The notes: generated by a model from the letters alone, not told the origin. A stretch of 11,324 bases of DNA from Pseudomonadota bacterium (GCA_022562375.1 JADFPK010000038.1:1-11324); one strand, 5' to 3'. Shown: positions 1 to 7,656, counted from the stretch's first letter. A program made the numbers and translations.

Positions 1-209
1 GCGGCGCCGAGATCGCCCGCATGGAATGGTACCGGGAGGGCCGGGTGCCGCTCCACACGCTGAGGGCCGACGTCGATTACGGCTCGGCCACGTCCTTCAC
101 CACCTACGGCACCTGCGGTGTCAAGGTGTGGGTGTTCAAGGGCGAGATCATGGCCCACGACCCGATGGCCCAGGACAAGCGCATCATGGAACAGCAAGTG
201 GCGCGATAG
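1..209 (+). CDS. rpsC: 30S ribosomal protein S3, C-terminal part (5' end outside window)
   Basis: This is the last 68 or so residues of S3; the reading frame is already open at base 3 and the start lies before the window. S3 belongs to the head of the 30S subunit, at the mRNA entry tunnel, and contributes to mRNA unwinding. The visible piece is the conserved C-terminal domain: the segments [20 protein letters not shown] and [11 protein letters not shown] are typical of S3, and the protein ends shortly after HDPMAQDKR, close to the usual alphaproteobacterial C-terminus. It is followed after 22 bases by rplP, the standard order in the S10 operon. Nothing looks broken; only the window edge truncates it. 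The methionine at 21-23 is internal, not a start. Confidence 0.97.
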   Translation, partial: GAEIARMEWYREGRVPLHTLRADVDYGSATSFTTYGTCGVKVWVFKGEIMAHDPMAQDKRIMEQQVAR

Positions 210-231
210 GTGCCGAGGACAGTGAACCGAT

Positions 232-654
232 ATGCTTAGCCCCAAGCGCACGAAATACCGCAAGGCCCACAAGGGCCGCATCCATGGCAAGGCCAAGGGC
301 GGGACCCGGCTCCGGTTCGGCGCCTTCGGCCTCAAGGCGATGGCGCCGGGCCGCCTGACCGCGCGCCAGATCGAGGCGGCCAGGCGCGCCATCACCCGGC
401 ATATGAAACGCGCCGGGCGGGTGTGGGTTCTGGTGTTCCCCGATGTCCCGGTCAGCCAGAAGCCGGCCGAGGTGCGCATGGGGTCGGGCAAGGGCACGCC
501 TGAATACTGGGCCTGCCGCGTGAAGCCCGGACGCGTCATGTTCGAGATCGACGGCGTGCCGATCGATCTTGCGAAACGCGCCTTCGAGCTGGCGTCGGCC
601 AAGCTGCCGTTGCGCACCCGCTTCGTCTCGCGCCTCGGCGTTGGAGGAGCCTGA
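232..654 (+). CDS. rplP: 50S ribosomal protein L16
   Basis: L16 (140 residues; usual length about 137) sits near the A-site tRNA and the peptidyl transferase centre of the 50S subunit and is added late in assembly. The opening [16 protein letters not shown], the central block [20 protein letters not shown] and the segment [20 protein letters not shown] are family hallmarks; the arginine before MGSGKG is the region that is hydroxylated in some bacteria. The ATG gives the canonical N-terminus and is preceded by a modest GAGGA-like ribosome site. The last few residues (GVGGA) run slightly past the normal end. The stop is three bases from the rpmC start, so the two are probably translated together. 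Confidence 0.98.
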   Translation: MLSPKRTKYRKAHKGRIHGKAKGGTRLRFGAFGLKAMAPGRLTARQIEAARRAITRHMKRAGRVWVLVFPDVPVSQKPAEVRMGSGKGTPEYWACRVKPGRVMFEIDGVPIDLAKRAFELASAKLPLRTRFVSRLGVGGA

Positions 655-657
655 GCG

Positions 658-855
658 ATGAAAGCGGCGGATCTCAAGACCAAGAGTACGGACGAGTTGA
701 AGACGGAACTCATGGCGCTCAAGAAGGAAACCCTCAACCTTCGCTTCCAGAAGGCCAGCGGCCAGTTGGAGAACACGGCGCGGGTGCGCGAGGTGCGCCG
801 CGATATCGCCCGAATTTTGACCGTGCTGGGCGCTCAGCCCGGCGCCGGTGGTTAA
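658..855 (+). CDS. rpmC: 50S ribosomal protein L29
   Basis: L29 (65 residues, normal length) lies by the polypeptide exit tunnel of the 50S subunit, where it helps to form the docking site for trigger factor and SRP. It has the expected two-helix hairpin: a first helix carrying the motif [20 protein letters not shown], then the loop [22 protein letters not shown], which matches the family signature. The start follows the rplP stop by three bases, and GGAGGA upstream (about 643-648) is its likely ribosome site. The stop codon overlaps the ribosome binding site of rpsQ, as is usual in compact ribosomal operons. Confidence 0.98.
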   Translation: MKAADLKTKSTDELKTELMALKKETLNLRFQKASGQLENTARVREVRRDIARILTVLGAQPGAGG

Positions 856-862
856 GGAGAGA
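854..862 (+). promoter_or_regulatory. Ribosome binding site that fixes the rpsQ start
   Basis: AAGGAGAG lies four to five bases before the ATG at 866. It overlaps the rpmC stop codon. It argues for ATG 866 over the in-frame GTG at 848, which would lie inside rpmC, has no such site before it, and would add six residues not seen in S17 proteins. Confidence 0.85.
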
Positions 863-865
863 GCT

Positions 866-1102
866 ATGTCGGCACGAATCCTTCAGGGCATCGTTATTTC
901 CGACGCCATGGACAAGACCATCCTCGTCCGCGTCGACCGCCGTTTCAAACACCCGGTCTACAAGAAGTACATCAAGCGGTCGAAGAAGTTCGCCGCCCAT
1001 GACGAGGCCAATGCGTGCAAGGTTGGTGACGCCGTGCGCATCCGCGAGTGCCGCCCGAAATCGAAATCCAAGCACTGGGAGGTGATCGCCGGGGACGCTT
1101 GA
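866..1102 (+). CDS. rpsQ: 30S ribosomal protein S17
   Basis: S17 (78 residues) is a primary 16S rRNA-binding protein of the 30S body with an OB fold. The N-terminal [20 protein letters not shown], the middle [19 protein letters not shown] and the end [20 protein letters not shown] are all clear family signatures. I chose ATG 866 because a strong Shine-Dalgarno sequence sits directly before it and because it gives the normal N-terminus; an upstream in-frame GTG at 848 is less likely. It lies between rpmC and rplN in the standard order. The following 30-base gap (1103-1132) carries no obvious signal beyond a weak ribosome site for rplN. Confidence 0.97.
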   Translation: MSARILQGIVISDAMDKTILVRVDRRFKHPVYKKYIKRSKKFAAHDEANACKVGDAVRIRECRPKSKSKHWEVIAGDA

Positions 1103-1132
1103 GGCGGCCCTGGTGAGAAAAGCTGTCTAGCC

Positions 1133-1501
1133 ATGATACAGAGCGAAACGAAACTGGAAGTCGCCGACAACTCCGGCGCGCGGCGGGTGCAGTGCATCAA
1201 GGTGCTGGGCGGCTCCAAGCGCAGGACCGCTTCGGTCGGCGACGTCATCGTCGTCACGGTCAAGGAGGCCATCCCCCGCGGGCGCGTGAAGAAGGGCGAG
1301 ATTCAGCGCGCCGTCATCGTTCGCACGGCCAAGGACATCCGCCGCGCGGACGGCAGCACCATACGCTTCGACCGCAACGCCGCGGTGCTGATCGACGCCC
1401 AGGGCGAACCGATCGGCACGCGCATATTCGGTCCCGTCACCCGCGAGCTCAGGGCCAAGGGCTACATGAAGATCATCTCGCTGGCGCCCGAGGTGTTGTG
1501 A
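1133..1501 (+). CDS. rplN: 50S ribosomal protein L14
   Basis: L14 (122 residues, exactly the family length) lies on the 50S interface and makes intersubunit bridges; it is also the binding partner of the silencing factor RsfS. Sequence marks are the start [20 protein letters not shown], the block [19 protein letters not shown], the segment [13 protein letters not shown], and the very typical end [18 protein letters not shown]. There are no gaps or missing residues. Its stop TGA shares one base with the ATG of rplX (TGATG), a hallmark of stop-start coupling. This begins the spc half of the cluster, which here continues straight from rpsQ without an obvious promoter. Confidence 0.98.
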   Translation: MIQSETKLEVADNSGARRVQCIKVLGGSKRRTASVGDVIVVTVKEAIPRGRVKKGEIQRAVIVRTAKDIRRADGSTIRFDRNAAVLIDAQGEPIGTRIFGPVTRELRAKGYMKIISLAPEVL

Positions 1502-1839
1502 TGGCGGCGAAGACGAAGGGTGTGAAGATGAAGGTCAGGAAGGGCGACAACGTCATCGTGCTGGCCGGCAAGGACAAGGGCAAGACAGGCGAGGTGTTGC
1601 GGGTCTGGCCCAAGAAGCGGCGCGTCCTGGTGCAGCGCGTCAACATGGTGAAACGCCACATGCGGGCGTCGACGGCGCAGACCGCGGGCATCGTCGAGAA
1701 GGAGGCGCCGCTCCATGTGTCCAACGTCGCCCTGATCGACCCCGGTTCCGACAAGCCGACCCGCATCGGTTTCAAGGTGCTCGAGGGCGGCCGCAAGGTG
1801 CGCGTCGCCCGGCGGTCGGGCGAAGTCATCGATATCTGA
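1501..1839 (+). CDS. rplX: 50S ribosomal protein L24
   Basis: L24 (112 residues from this start) is an assembly initiator that binds the 5' domain of 23S rRNA near the exit tunnel. The KOW motif is plain: [20 protein letters not shown] at residues 11-30, followed by [20 protein letters not shown]. The later stretch [20 protein letters not shown] is also typical. The start is a little uncertain: ATG 1501 is coupled to the rplN stop and gives a nine-residue lead, whereas ATG 1528 would begin just before the KOW motif; I prefer 1501 for its coupling. The same frame stays open upstream through rplN, but that stretch is not coding. The spacer to rplE is only 11 bases. Confidence 0.95.
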   Translation: MAAKTKGVKMKVRKGDNVIVLAGKDKGKTGEVLRVWPKKRRVLVQRVNMVKRHMRASTAQTAGIVEKEAPLHVSNVALIDPGSDKPTRIGFKVLEGGRKVRVARRSGEVIDI

Positions 1840-1850
1840 CGGTTGTGGTC

Positions 1851-2432
1851 ATGGCTCAGTCGAACGACACATACACGCCCAGGCTTCGCGAACATTTCGA
1901 AAGCGTCGTCAAGGCGGCGCTCAAGGAGGAGTTCGGTTACACCAACATGATGCAGGTGCCCTCGCTCGATAAGATCGTCGTCAACATGGGCGTCGGCGAG
2001 GCCGTCCAGGACAGCAAGAAGATCGCCTCCGCCGTCGGCGATATGACGGCGATCACGGGACAGAGGCCGGTGATCGCCAAGGCCAAGAGATCGGTCGCCA
2101 ACTTCAAGCTGCGCGAGGGTATGACGATCGGCTGCAAGGTGACGCTGAGAAAAGATCGGATGTACGAGTTCCTCGACCGCCTGATTAACGTCGCCTTGCC
2201 CCGGGTGCGTGATTTCCGGGGGGTGCCGGCCAGCAGCTTCGACGGTAAGGGCAACTACTCCTTGGGGTTGAAGGAGCAGATCGTGTTCCCGGAGATCGAT
2301 TATGACAAGATCGATCGGGTGCGCGGCATGGACATTACCATCGTCACGACGGCGCGGACCGACGACGAGGCCCGGGCGCTGCTGAAGGGCTTCGACATGC
2401 CGTTCACGGGTCAAAGCAGAAGGGAGTTGTAG
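1851..2432 (+). CDS. rplE: 50S ribosomal protein L5
   Basis: L5 (193 residues; family about 180-187) binds 5S rRNA and forms part of the central protuberance, touching P-site tRNA and S13. The body is canonical: [20 protein letters not shown], then [20 protein letters not shown], then the segment [20 protein letters not shown], and near the end [20 protein letters not shown]. The C-terminus ends in a short basic tail after MPF. ATG 1851 was chosen; an in-frame GTG at 1845 would add two residues and cannot be excluded. In E. coli the repressor site for S8 spans the rplX-rplE junction; here that spacer is too short to hold it. Confidence 0.97.
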   Translation: MAQSNDTYTPRLREHFESVVKAALKEEFGYTNMMQVPSLDKIVVNMGVGEAVQDSKKIASAVGDMTAITGQRPVIAKAKRSVANFKLREGMTIGCKVTLRKDRMYEFLDRLINVALPRVRDFRGVPASSFDGKGNYSLGLKEQIVFPEIDYDKIDRVRGMDITIVTTARTDDEARALLKGFDMPFTGQSRREL

Positions 2433-2435
2433 GAT

Positions 2436-2741
2436 ATGGCGAAAATCAGTGCCATCGAGAAAAACAACAGAAGGGCGCGAATGATCAAGAAATACGCCGC
2501 CCGGCGGGCCGCGTTGAAGGCCATGGCCCGAGACAATTTGCTACCGGGCGAGGAGCGTTTCGCGGCGCGGCTGAAACTGGCGAAATTGCCCCGGAATTCG
2601 TCTCCGGTGCGCCTGCGCCTGCGCTGTGAGTTGACCGGCAGGCCGCGCGGTGTCTATCGCAAGTTCCGCTTGTCCCGTATCGCGCTCCGCGACCTTGCGT
2701 TGTCGGGCAAGATTCCCGGTATGGTGAAATCGAGTTGGTAG
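2436..2741 (+). CDS. rpsN: 30S ribosomal protein S14, zinc-independent type
   Basis: S14 (101 residues) binds the head of the 30S subunit near the S3 and S10 contacts. This is the long form without zinc: the CxxC pairs of the short form are absent, only one cysteine (in [15 protein letters not shown]) remains, and the length is the typical 101. Other marks are the basic N-terminus with [19 protein letters not shown] and the C-terminal segment [20 protein letters not shown], ending in the usual SSW. The start lies three bases after the rplE stop, with GGGAGTT as ribosome site. Carrying only this copy here would make S14 supply independent of zinc. Confidence 0.98.
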   Translation: MAKISAIEKNNRRARMIKKYAARRAALKAMARDNLLPGEERFAARLKLAKLPRNSSPVRLRLRCELTGRPRGVYRKFRLSRIALRDLALSGKIPGMVKSSW

Positions 2742-2755
2742 AGGAGGACCGGTAA

Positions 2756-3154
2756 ATGTCGATGAGCGATCCCTTGGGAGACATGCTGTCACGGATTCGC
2801 AACGCCCAGCGCCGAAAGCTCCCGAGCGTCTCGAGCCCGGCGTCGAGACTGCGCGCCAACGTTCTCGAGGTGTTGAAGCAGGAAGGCTATATCCGCGGCT
2901 ATTCGCAGAAGGACCTTCGGCCCGGAATCAGCGAATTGCATATCGAACTCAAATACTACGAAGGCGAGCCCGTGATTCGTGAGTTGCGAAGGATCTCGAA
3001 GCCGGGACGGCGGGTGTATTCGAAGCTCAAGGATCTGCCCCGTCCCCATAACGGTCTTGGCATCTCGGTCCTGTCCACCCCCCGGGGCGTGATGTCGGAC
3101 AACCAGGCGCGCTCGGCCAATGTCGGCGGCGAGGTGTTATGCCAGGTATTCTAG
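2756..3154 (+). CDS. rpsH: 30S ribosomal protein S8
   Basis: S8 (132 residues, family length) is a primary 16S rRNA binder of the central domain and, in gamma-proteobacteria, the translational repressor of the spc operon. The N-terminal [17 protein letters not shown], the central block [20 protein letters not shown] and the signature [20 protein letters not shown] with the end VLCQVF are diagnostic. A strong Shine-Dalgarno sequence, GGAGGA at 2743-2748, sits seven bases before the ATG; it is one of the best in the cluster. Position between rpsN and rplF is standard. Whether S8 represses its own operon here cannot be told; no E. coli-like site was recognised. Confidence 0.98.
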   Translation: MSMSDPLGDMLSRIRNAQRRKLPSVSSPASRLRANVLEVLKQEGYIRGYSQKDLRPGISELHIELKYYEGEPVIRELRRISKPGRRVYSKLKDLPRPHNGLGISVLSTPRGVMSDNQARSANVGGEVLCQVF

Positions 3155-3207
3155 GAACCGGATTTATCTGCTCCAGATACCCCAACGGGGCGCTTTAGGA
3201 GAGTGTG
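3155..3207 (+). other. rpsH-rplF spacer with two adjoining small hairpins
   Basis: This 53-base gap is longer than most in the spc part. It holds a perfect 6-bp stem TATCTG/CAGATA with a CTC loop (3165-3179), directly abutted by CCCC/GGGG with an AAC loop (3180-3190). No T-run follows, so it is not a standard terminator. The rplF ribosome site TAGGAGAG (3196-3203) begins a few bases later. The hairpins may stabilise mRNA, mark a processing point or tune rplF translation; this is inference. Confidence 0.5.
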
Positions 3208-3741
3208 ATGTCGCGTATCGGCAAGCATCCGGTGGAGGTGCCCGAAGGTGTCAACGTCGACATCGTGGGCCAGCAGGTGACGGCCAAGGGCAAACTCGGC
3301 GAACTCAGCGTGACCCTGGTCGACGAGGTTCTCGCCGAGCTCGACGGCGACCGGATCTGGATCAAACCACGCGATGAGTCCAAGCGCGCCCGCACCATGT
3401 GGGGCATGTCGCGCAGCCTCGTCAATAACGTCGTGGTCGGGGTCTCCGAGGGCTTCACCCGCCGGCTCGAGATCAATGGCGTCGGCTATCGCGCCGCCGT
3501 CCAGGGCCGGTTCCTGAATCTGCAGCTCGGATATTCCCATGAAATCAACCATCCGATACCCGAAGGCATCACCGTCGAATGCGAACGGCCTACCCTGATC
3601 TTGGTCAGCGGCGCCGACCGCCAGAAGGTTGGCCAGTTCGCCGCGCAGGTCCGTGCCTATCGCAAGCCGGAGCCCTACAAGGGCAAGGGCATTCGCTACG
3701 AGGGTGAGTACGTCCGCCGCAAGGAAGGCAAGAAGAAGTAA
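3208..3741 (+). CDS. rplF: 50S ribosomal protein L6
   Basis: L6 (177 residues, family length) lies near the factor-binding region of the 50S subunit, close to the sarcin-ricin loop and the GTPase centre. It starts with MSRIGKHPVEVPEGV and contains two related L6 domains; the second ends in the family signature FAAQVRAYRKPEPYKGKGIR followed by YEGEYVRRKEGKKK. The segment EGFTRRLEINGVGYRAAVQG in the middle is also conserved. I take ATG 3208; the GTG three bases earlier would add one residue. AGGAG at 3197-3201 is well spaced for 3208. It is followed after 12 bases by rplR. Confidence 0.98.
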   Translation: MSRIGKHPVEVPEGVNVDIVGQQVTAKGKLGELSVTLVDEVLAELDGDRIWIKPRDESKRARTMWGMSRSLVNNVVVGVSEGFTRRLEINGVGYRAAVQGRFLNLQLGYSHEINHPIPEGITVECERPTLILVSGADRQKVGQFAAQVRAYRKPEPYKGKGIRYEGEYVRRKEGKKK

Positions 3742-3753
3742 TAGGTTCGATAG

Positions 3754-4116
3754 ATGTTGAACACCAAGGCCCTTTATACCCGCCGGCGCGACCGCACTCG
3801 CCAGGACATCCGCCGCCACGCCGGCGGCAAGCCCAGGCTTTCGGTATTCCGCTCGGGAAAGCACATTTACGCCCAGGTGATCGACGATACCGAGGGCCGC
3901 ACCCTCGCCGCCGCGTCCACCCTGGACAAGGAATTGCGCGCCAAGCTCAAGACCGGCGCCGACAAGGCGGCCGCCGGCGAGGTCGGCGCGCTGATCGCCA
4001 AGCGCGCCGTCTCTTCGGGCGTCACCAAGGTGGTGTTCGACCGGGGCGGCTATCTGTTTCATGGCCGTATCAAGGCGCTGGCCGACGCCGCCCGCGAAGG
4101 CGGGCTGGAATTTTGA
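3754..4116 (+). CDS. rplR: 50S ribosomal protein L18
   Basis: L18 (120 residues, family length) binds 5S rRNA with L5 and helps to anchor it in the central protuberance. The basic N-terminal tail ([20 protein letters not shown]) is followed by [20 protein letters not shown], then [20 protein letters not shown], and the end [11 protein letters not shown], all matching the family. The upstream ribosome site is weak. The gap to rpsE is 11 bases, with GAGGGG close to the stop as its probable ribosome site. Confidence 0.98.
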   Translation: MLNTKALYTRRRDRTRQDIRRHAGGKPRLSVFRSGKHIYAQVIDDTEGRTLAAASTLDKELRAKLKTGADKAAAGEVGALIAKRAVSSGVTKVVFDRGGYLFHGRIKALADAAREGGLEF

Positions 4117-4127
4117 GGGGCTGAGGG

Positions 4128-4715
4128 ATGCCACGAAGACCGATGACGCGTTCGCCGCACGGCGGCCGGGGGCCTCGCGAAGAATCCGATCTTCTCGATA
4201 AACTTGTCAGCATCAACCGTGTCGCCAAGGTGGTGAAGGGCGGTCGGCGCTTCGGCTTCGCCGCCCTCGTCGTCGTCGGCGACGCCAAGGGCCGGGTGGG
4301 ATACGGCGCCGGCAAGGCGCGCGAGGTGCCCGAGGCGATCCGCAAGGCCACCGAGAAGGCCAAACGCAACATGATCCGCGTCCCCATTCGCGATAACCGG
4401 ACCCTGCACCACGATGTCGAGGGCCGCTATGGCGCCGGCAAGGTGATCCTGAGGGCGGCGCCGCCGGGCACCGGCATCATCGCCGGCGGTCCCATGCGCG
4501 CCGTGTTCGAGACCGTCGGCATCCAGGATATCGTGACCAAGTCGGTGGGCACGTCTAACCCCCACAACATGGTCAAGGCCACCTTCGACGCCCTCAAGCA
4601 TTTACGCTCGCCCAGGATGGTCGCCGCCAGCCGGGGCAAGAAGGTGCACGAAATCCTCGGCCGCCGGGAAGCGCCGGCGGCGATGGAAGAGGCCGAGGGA
4701 TCGACCCATGGATAG
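4128..4715 (+). CDS. rpsE: 30S ribosomal protein S5
   Basis: S5 (195 residues) lies at the back of the 30S subunit near the mRNA entry site and affects decoding accuracy. The double-stranded RNA-binding-like S5 domain begins at about residue 24, with [20 protein letters not shown], followed by [20 protein letters not shown]. The C-terminal domain carries [20 protein letters not shown] and [20 protein letters not shown]. The arginine-rich N-terminus and the acidic tail ([11 protein letters not shown]) are variable in the family. Its last eight bases overlap rpmD, so the two are very probably coupled. Confidence 0.98.
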   Translation: MPRRPMTRSPHGGRGPREESDLLDKLVSINRVAKVVKGGRRFGFAALVVVGDAKGRVGYGAGKAREVPEAIRKATEKAKRNMIRVPIRDNRTLHHDVEGRYGAGKVILRAAPPGTGIIAGGPMRAVFETVGIQDIVTKSVGTSNPHNMVKATFDALKHLRSPRMVAASRGKKVHEILGRREAPAAMEEAEGSTHG

Positions 4716-4905
4716 ACCGGCGAAGGGCACCGTACGGGTGACCCAGATCGGCAGCCCGATCGGCCGCAGGAAGGACCAGCGCCAGACCCTGATCGGTCTC
4801 GGGTTGAACAAGCTGCACCGGTCGAAGGATCTCCCCGACAACCCGGCCGTACGCGGTATGATCGACAAGGTTCACCACCTCGTGCGGGTCGAAGAGGCGA
4901 ATTGA
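4708..4905 (+). CDS. rpmD: 50S ribosomal protein L30
   Basis: L30 (65 residues, normal length) is a small protein of the 50S subunit that lacks a homologue in some bacteria. It is recognised by [20 protein letters not shown], the segment [20 protein letters not shown] and the end [10 protein letters not shown], which is the standard alphaproteobacterial form. It overlaps the end of rpsE by eight bases in another frame; its ribosome site (GAGGCCGAGGG) lies inside rpsE. A 29-base gap with AAGGA leads to rplO. Confidence 0.98.
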   Translation: MDRPAKGTVRVTQIGSPIGRRKDQRQTLIGLGLNKLHRSKDLPDNPAVRGMIDKVHHLVRVEEAN

Positions 4906-4934
4906 AGGTTAGCCGCGGTAAGGAATGACAGGCG

Positions 4935-5618
4935 ATGAGGCTTAACGAAATCTCCGACAGGGCCGGGGCGCACAAGGCCCCGAGGCGTCTTGGACGCGGC
5001 ATCGGATCGGGCCGCGGCAAGACCGCGGGGCGCGGCCATAACGGCCAGAAGTCGCGCTCGGGCGTGGCGCTCAAGGGTTTCGAGGGCGGCCAGATGCCGA
5101 TCCATCGCCGGGTGCCTAAGCGCGGCTTCAAGAATCCGACGCGCAAGCGTCTCGTCGCGGTCAATCTGGGGCGGCTACAGCAGGCCATCGATGCCGGCAG
5201 GCTCGATCCCATCCAGGTAGTGACGGAAAAGACGCTCACCGCCGCCGGCATCGTGAATAAGGCCCGAGACGGCGTCCGCCTCCTTGCGGAAGGCGATATG
5301 AAGACTAAATTGTCCATAGAGTTGTACGGCGCGTCTAAGGCCGCCATCGCCGCGATCGAGGCCGCCGGCGGTAAGGTCACCATTACCGCGCCGCCCAAGA
5401 TCAAAACCGATAAGGCCGCTAATCGGGGCAAGAAGGGCAAGAAGGGCAAGAAGGCCAGGAAAGCCCAGGAGGCCAAGGAGGCCGAAGGGGCCAAGGAGGC
5501 CAAGAAGGCCGAAGGGGCCAAGGAGGCCAAGGCCGGCCAATCGCCGGGCAGCGACGGATCGGAGAGCGCCGCCGGCGACCGGGATGCGACGAAAAAGGAC
5601 GGTCCGGACGATGCCTAG
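4935..5618 (+). CDS. rplO: 50S ribosomal protein L15 with long charged C-terminal tail
   Basis: L15 is a late-assembly 50S protein that contacts many 23S rRNA helices. The normal body is present: MRLNEISDRAGAHKAPRRLG, the glycine-rich RNA-binding stretch to residue 36, KGFEGGQMPIHRRVPKRGF at 47-65, and the globular end reaching VTIT at about 151. Family length is about 145-165, but this protein has 227 residues. Residues 154-227 form a low-complexity tail: GKKGKKGKK (165-173), two 9-residue units KEAEGAKEA and KKAEGAKEA (181-198), then an acidic-polar end (DGSESAAGDRD). The tail is in frame, uses the same codons as the body and ends 15 bases before secY, so it is probably real. Shorter lysine- and alanine-rich L15 tails are seen in other alphaproteobacteria. 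Its role is unknown; it is probably disordered. Confidence 0.96.
   Translation: MRLNEISDRAGAHKAPRRLGRGIGSGRGKTAGRGHNGQKSRSGVALKGFEGGQMPIHRRVPKRGFKNPTRKRLVAVNLGRLQQAIDAGRLDPIQVVTEKTLTAAGIVNKARDGVRLLAEGDMKTKLSIELYGASKAAIAAIEAAGGKVTITAPPKIKTDKAANRGKKGKKGKKARKAQEAKEAEGAKEAKKAEGAKEAKAGQSPGSDGSESAAGDRDATKKDGPDDA
5427..5528 (+). repeat. Short tandem repeats in the rplO tail
   Basis: Three exact copies of the 9-base unit GGCAAGAAG occupy 5427-5453 (GKK three times). Two copies of a 27-base unit occupy 5475-5501 and 5502-5528; they differ at one base (G at 5478, A at 5505), giving K-E versus K-K. All units are multiples of three, so expansion or loss keeps the frame. Replication slippage is the likely origin, and length may vary between strains. 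Confidence 0.9.
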
Positions 5619-5633
5619 AACGGGAGATTAGTC

Positions 5634-6977
5634 ATGGCTTCCGCCGCCGAACAACTCGCCGCCAACATAAATCTCGGCGCCTTCGCCAAGGCCACCGAGC
5701 TCAAGAAACGGCTGTGGTTCACCCTTTTCGTGCTGATCGTCTACCGCATGGGCACCTACATCCCGCTGCCGGGGATCGATCCGGATATTCTGAAGGACAT
5801 CTTCCGCCAGCAGCAAGGCGGTATCCTCGGCATGTTCGACATGTTCTCCGGCGGCGCGCTCGGCCGGATGTCGATCTTCGCCCTTGGCATCATGCCCTAC
5901 ATCTCGTCGGCCATCATCATGCAGTTGATGACCGCCGTTTCGCCCAAGATCGAGCAGCTCAAGAAGGAGGGCGAGAGGGGCCGCCAGAAGATCAACCAGT
6001 ATACCCGCTACGGCACCGTATTCCTCGCCGCCGTGCAGGGCTATGGCATCTCCATCGGCATCGAGGGCATGGTCAGCTCCCAAGGCTCGGCGGTGATCGA
6101 TCCGGGGATGTTCTTCCGCGCCACCACGGTCATCACCCTTGTCGGCGGCACCATCTTCCTGATGTGGCTGGGCGAGCAGATCACGGCGCGCGGGGTCGGC
6201 AACGGCATCTCCCTGATCATCTTTTCGGGCATCGTCGCCAATTTGCCGAGCGCCATCGCGGCGACGCTCGAGCTCGGGCGCACCGGCGCGCTTTCCATGG
6301 TCCTGATCGTCGCCCTGATCCTCATGATAGCGACGGTCCTCATCTTCATCGTCTTCGTCGAACGGGCGCAGCGCCGCATCGTCGTGCAATATCCCAAACG
6401 ACAGGTCGGGGCCAAGATGTTCGGCGGCGAGAGCTCGCATCTGCCGCTAAAGATCAACACCGCCGGCGTCATCCCGCCGATTTTCGCTTCCTCGCTTTTG
6501 CTCATGCCCGTCACCTTCGCCGGCTTCACCGCTTCCCAGGGGCCGGAATGGCTGTCGACCCTGACCGCCTATCTCGGCCGGGGCCAGCCGGGTTTCATGA
6601 TAATTTACGCGGCGCTGATCATATTCTTCGCCTTCTTCTACACCGCCGTGGTATTCAACCCGGCCGAAACGGCGGACAATCTCAAGAAGTATGGCGGCTT
6701 CATTCCCGGCATCCGGCCGGGCAAGAACACGGCGGATTATCTGGACTTCATCCTGACGCGCCTGACCACCATCGGCGCCCTTTATCTTGCCCTGATCAGC
6801 CTGCTGCCGGAGTTCCTGATCTCCAAATTCGCGGTGCCTTTTTACTTCGGCGGCACCTCTCTGCTCATCGTCGTCACCGTCACCATGGACACCGTGGCGC
6901 AGATCCAGTCCCATCTGCTGGCCCACCAGTATGAGGGGCTGATCAAGAAGTCGAAACTGCGCGGACGCCGTGGATGA
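5634..6977 (+). CDS. secY: Protein translocase subunit SecY
   Basis: SecY (447 residues, family length) is the channel-forming subunit of the SecYEG translocon in the inner membrane; it passes unfolded proteins driven by SecA or by the ribosome. About ten hydrophobic helices are visible, the first near residues 28-43 and the last near 408-420. Marks include RMGTYIPLPGID after helix 1, the plug region IFRQQQGGILGMFDMFSGGA (57-76), GIMPYISSAIIMQL (85-98), GERGRQKINQYTRY (113-126), and the large cytoplasmic loop with PAETADNLKKYGGFIPGIRPG (343-363), whose arginine at 361 matches the SecA-contacting arginine of E. coli SecY. The C-terminus is short and basic (KKSKLRGRRG). The ribosome site is GGGAG. 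The stop overlaps the adk ATG by four bases (ATGA). Confidence 0.99.
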   Translation: MASAAEQLAANINLGAFAKATELKKRLWFTLFVLIVYRMGTYIPLPGIDPDILKDIFRQQQGGILGMFDMFSGGALGRMSIFALGIMPYISSAIIMQLMTAVSPKIEQLKKEGERGRQKINQYTRYGTVFLAAVQGYGISIGIEGMVSSQGSAVIDPGMFFRATTVITLVGGTIFLMWLGEQITARGVGNGISLIIFSGIVANLPSAIAATLELGRTGALSMVLIVALILMIATVLIFIVFVERAQRRIVVQYPKRQVGAKMFGGESSHLPLKINTAGVIPPIFASSLLLMPVTFAGFTASQGPEWLSTLTAYLGRGQPGFMIIYAALIIFFAFFYTAVVFNPAETADNLKKYGGFIPGIRPGKNTADYLDFILTRLTTIGALYLALISLLPEFLISKFAVPFYFGGTSLLIVVTVTMDTVAQIQSHLLAHQYEGLIKKSKLRGRRG

Positions 6978-7624
6978 GGGTGATCTTGTTCGGGCCTCCC
7001 GGCGCCGGCAAGGGGACGCAGGCGCAACTTGTAGAGAAACGATATGGCATTGTTCAGCTTTCCACCGGCGATATGCTGCGCCAGGCCGTCGCCTCGGGCA
7101 GCGCGCTGGGCCGGACGGTACAGAAGATCATGGCGGCGGGCACGCTGGTGCCCGATGACATCATGATCGAACTGATCGCCGAGCGGATCGAGGCGCCCGA
7201 TTGCGCCAACGGTTTCGTCTTGGACGGATTCCCCCGCACCACGCCCCAGGCCGAGGCCCTGGACGCCATGCTGGTCGACAGAGGAATGAGTCTCGATCGC
7301 GTTATCTGGATCGAGATCGATGACGCCATCCTGGTCGATCGTATCAGCGGGCGGTTCAACTGTGCCGAATGCGGCGCCGGCTACCATGACAGCTTCCACC
7401 GGCCCAAGGTCGAGGGGGTGTGCGACGGTTGCGGCGGTGCGGAATTTTCCCGGCGCAAGGACGACAACGCCGAAACCGTCAAGGCCAGGCTCGAGACCTA
7501 CCATCAACAAACGGCCCCGCTGTTGCCCTATTACCGGGCCAAAAACATAGTTGAAACGGTCGATGGAAGTGCCCAAATCAGTGAGGTTGCGGGCCGCATC
7601 GAGGCCATTCTCGAGGGGGTCTAA
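6974..7624 (+). CDS. adk: Adenylate kinase with zinc-type LID domain
   Basis: Adk (216 residues) interconverts ATP and AMP with two ADP in the cytoplasm, keeping the adenylate pool balanced. The P-loop GPPGAGKGT is at residues 7-15, the AMP-binding STGDMLR at 30-36, DGFPRT at 84-89 and the LID hinge DRISGR at 122-127. The LID carries four cysteines (130, 133, 150, 153) in CxxC...CxxC spacing, the zinc-binding arrangement common in Gram-positive bacteria and found in part of the alphaproteobacteria. RRKDD at 160-164 is the conserved catalytic arginine region. The start overlaps the secY stop (ATGA), so translation is coupled. The secY-adk pair is usual in alphaproteobacteria. A promoter for the next genes begins five bases after its stop. 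Confidence 0.98.
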   Translation: MRVILFGPPGAGKGTQAQLVEKRYGIVQLSTGDMLRQAVASGSALGRTVQKIMAAGTLVPDDIMIELIAERIEAPDCANGFVLDGFPRTTPQAEALDAMLVDRGMSLDRVIWIEIDDAILVDRISGRFNCAECGAGYHDSFHRPKVEGVCDGCGGAEFSRRKDDNAETVKARLETYHQQTAPLLPYYRAKNIVETVDGSAQISEVAGRIEAILEGV

Positions 7625-7628
7625 GCTA

Positions 7629-7656
7629 TTGACTCGTTGCCATGTTTTTCTATAAT
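7629..7656 (+). promoter_or_regulatory. Near-consensus sigma-70 promoter for rpsM-rpsK-rpoA-rplQ
   Basis: TTGACT (7629-7634) and TATAAT (7651-7656) are separated by 16 bases: five of six and six of six matches to the housekeeping consensus. The expected start of transcription is near 7663, which leaves a 5' leader of about 64 bases before the rpsM GTG. It lies in the only gap over 100 bases between rpsC and rpsK. The function as a promoter is inference from sequence, but the match is unusually good for a high-GC genome. Confidence 0.85.

Noticed and set aside
3151..4134. Long minus-strand open frame opposite rplF and rplR (327 codons)
   Set aside because: It lies fully antisense to two well-identified ribosomal genes. 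Long antisense frames are expected in GC-rich coding DNA, and the translation shows no family features. The same holds for the minus-strand frames at 1473-2414, 4427-5530, 5628-6440, 6842-8101 and 8580-9485.
5714..6934. 406-codon + strand open frame inside secY
   Set aside because: It is another frame of the unmistakable SecY gene, rich in His, Arg and Pro as out-of-frame GC-rich DNA is, with no ribosome site or recognisable domain.
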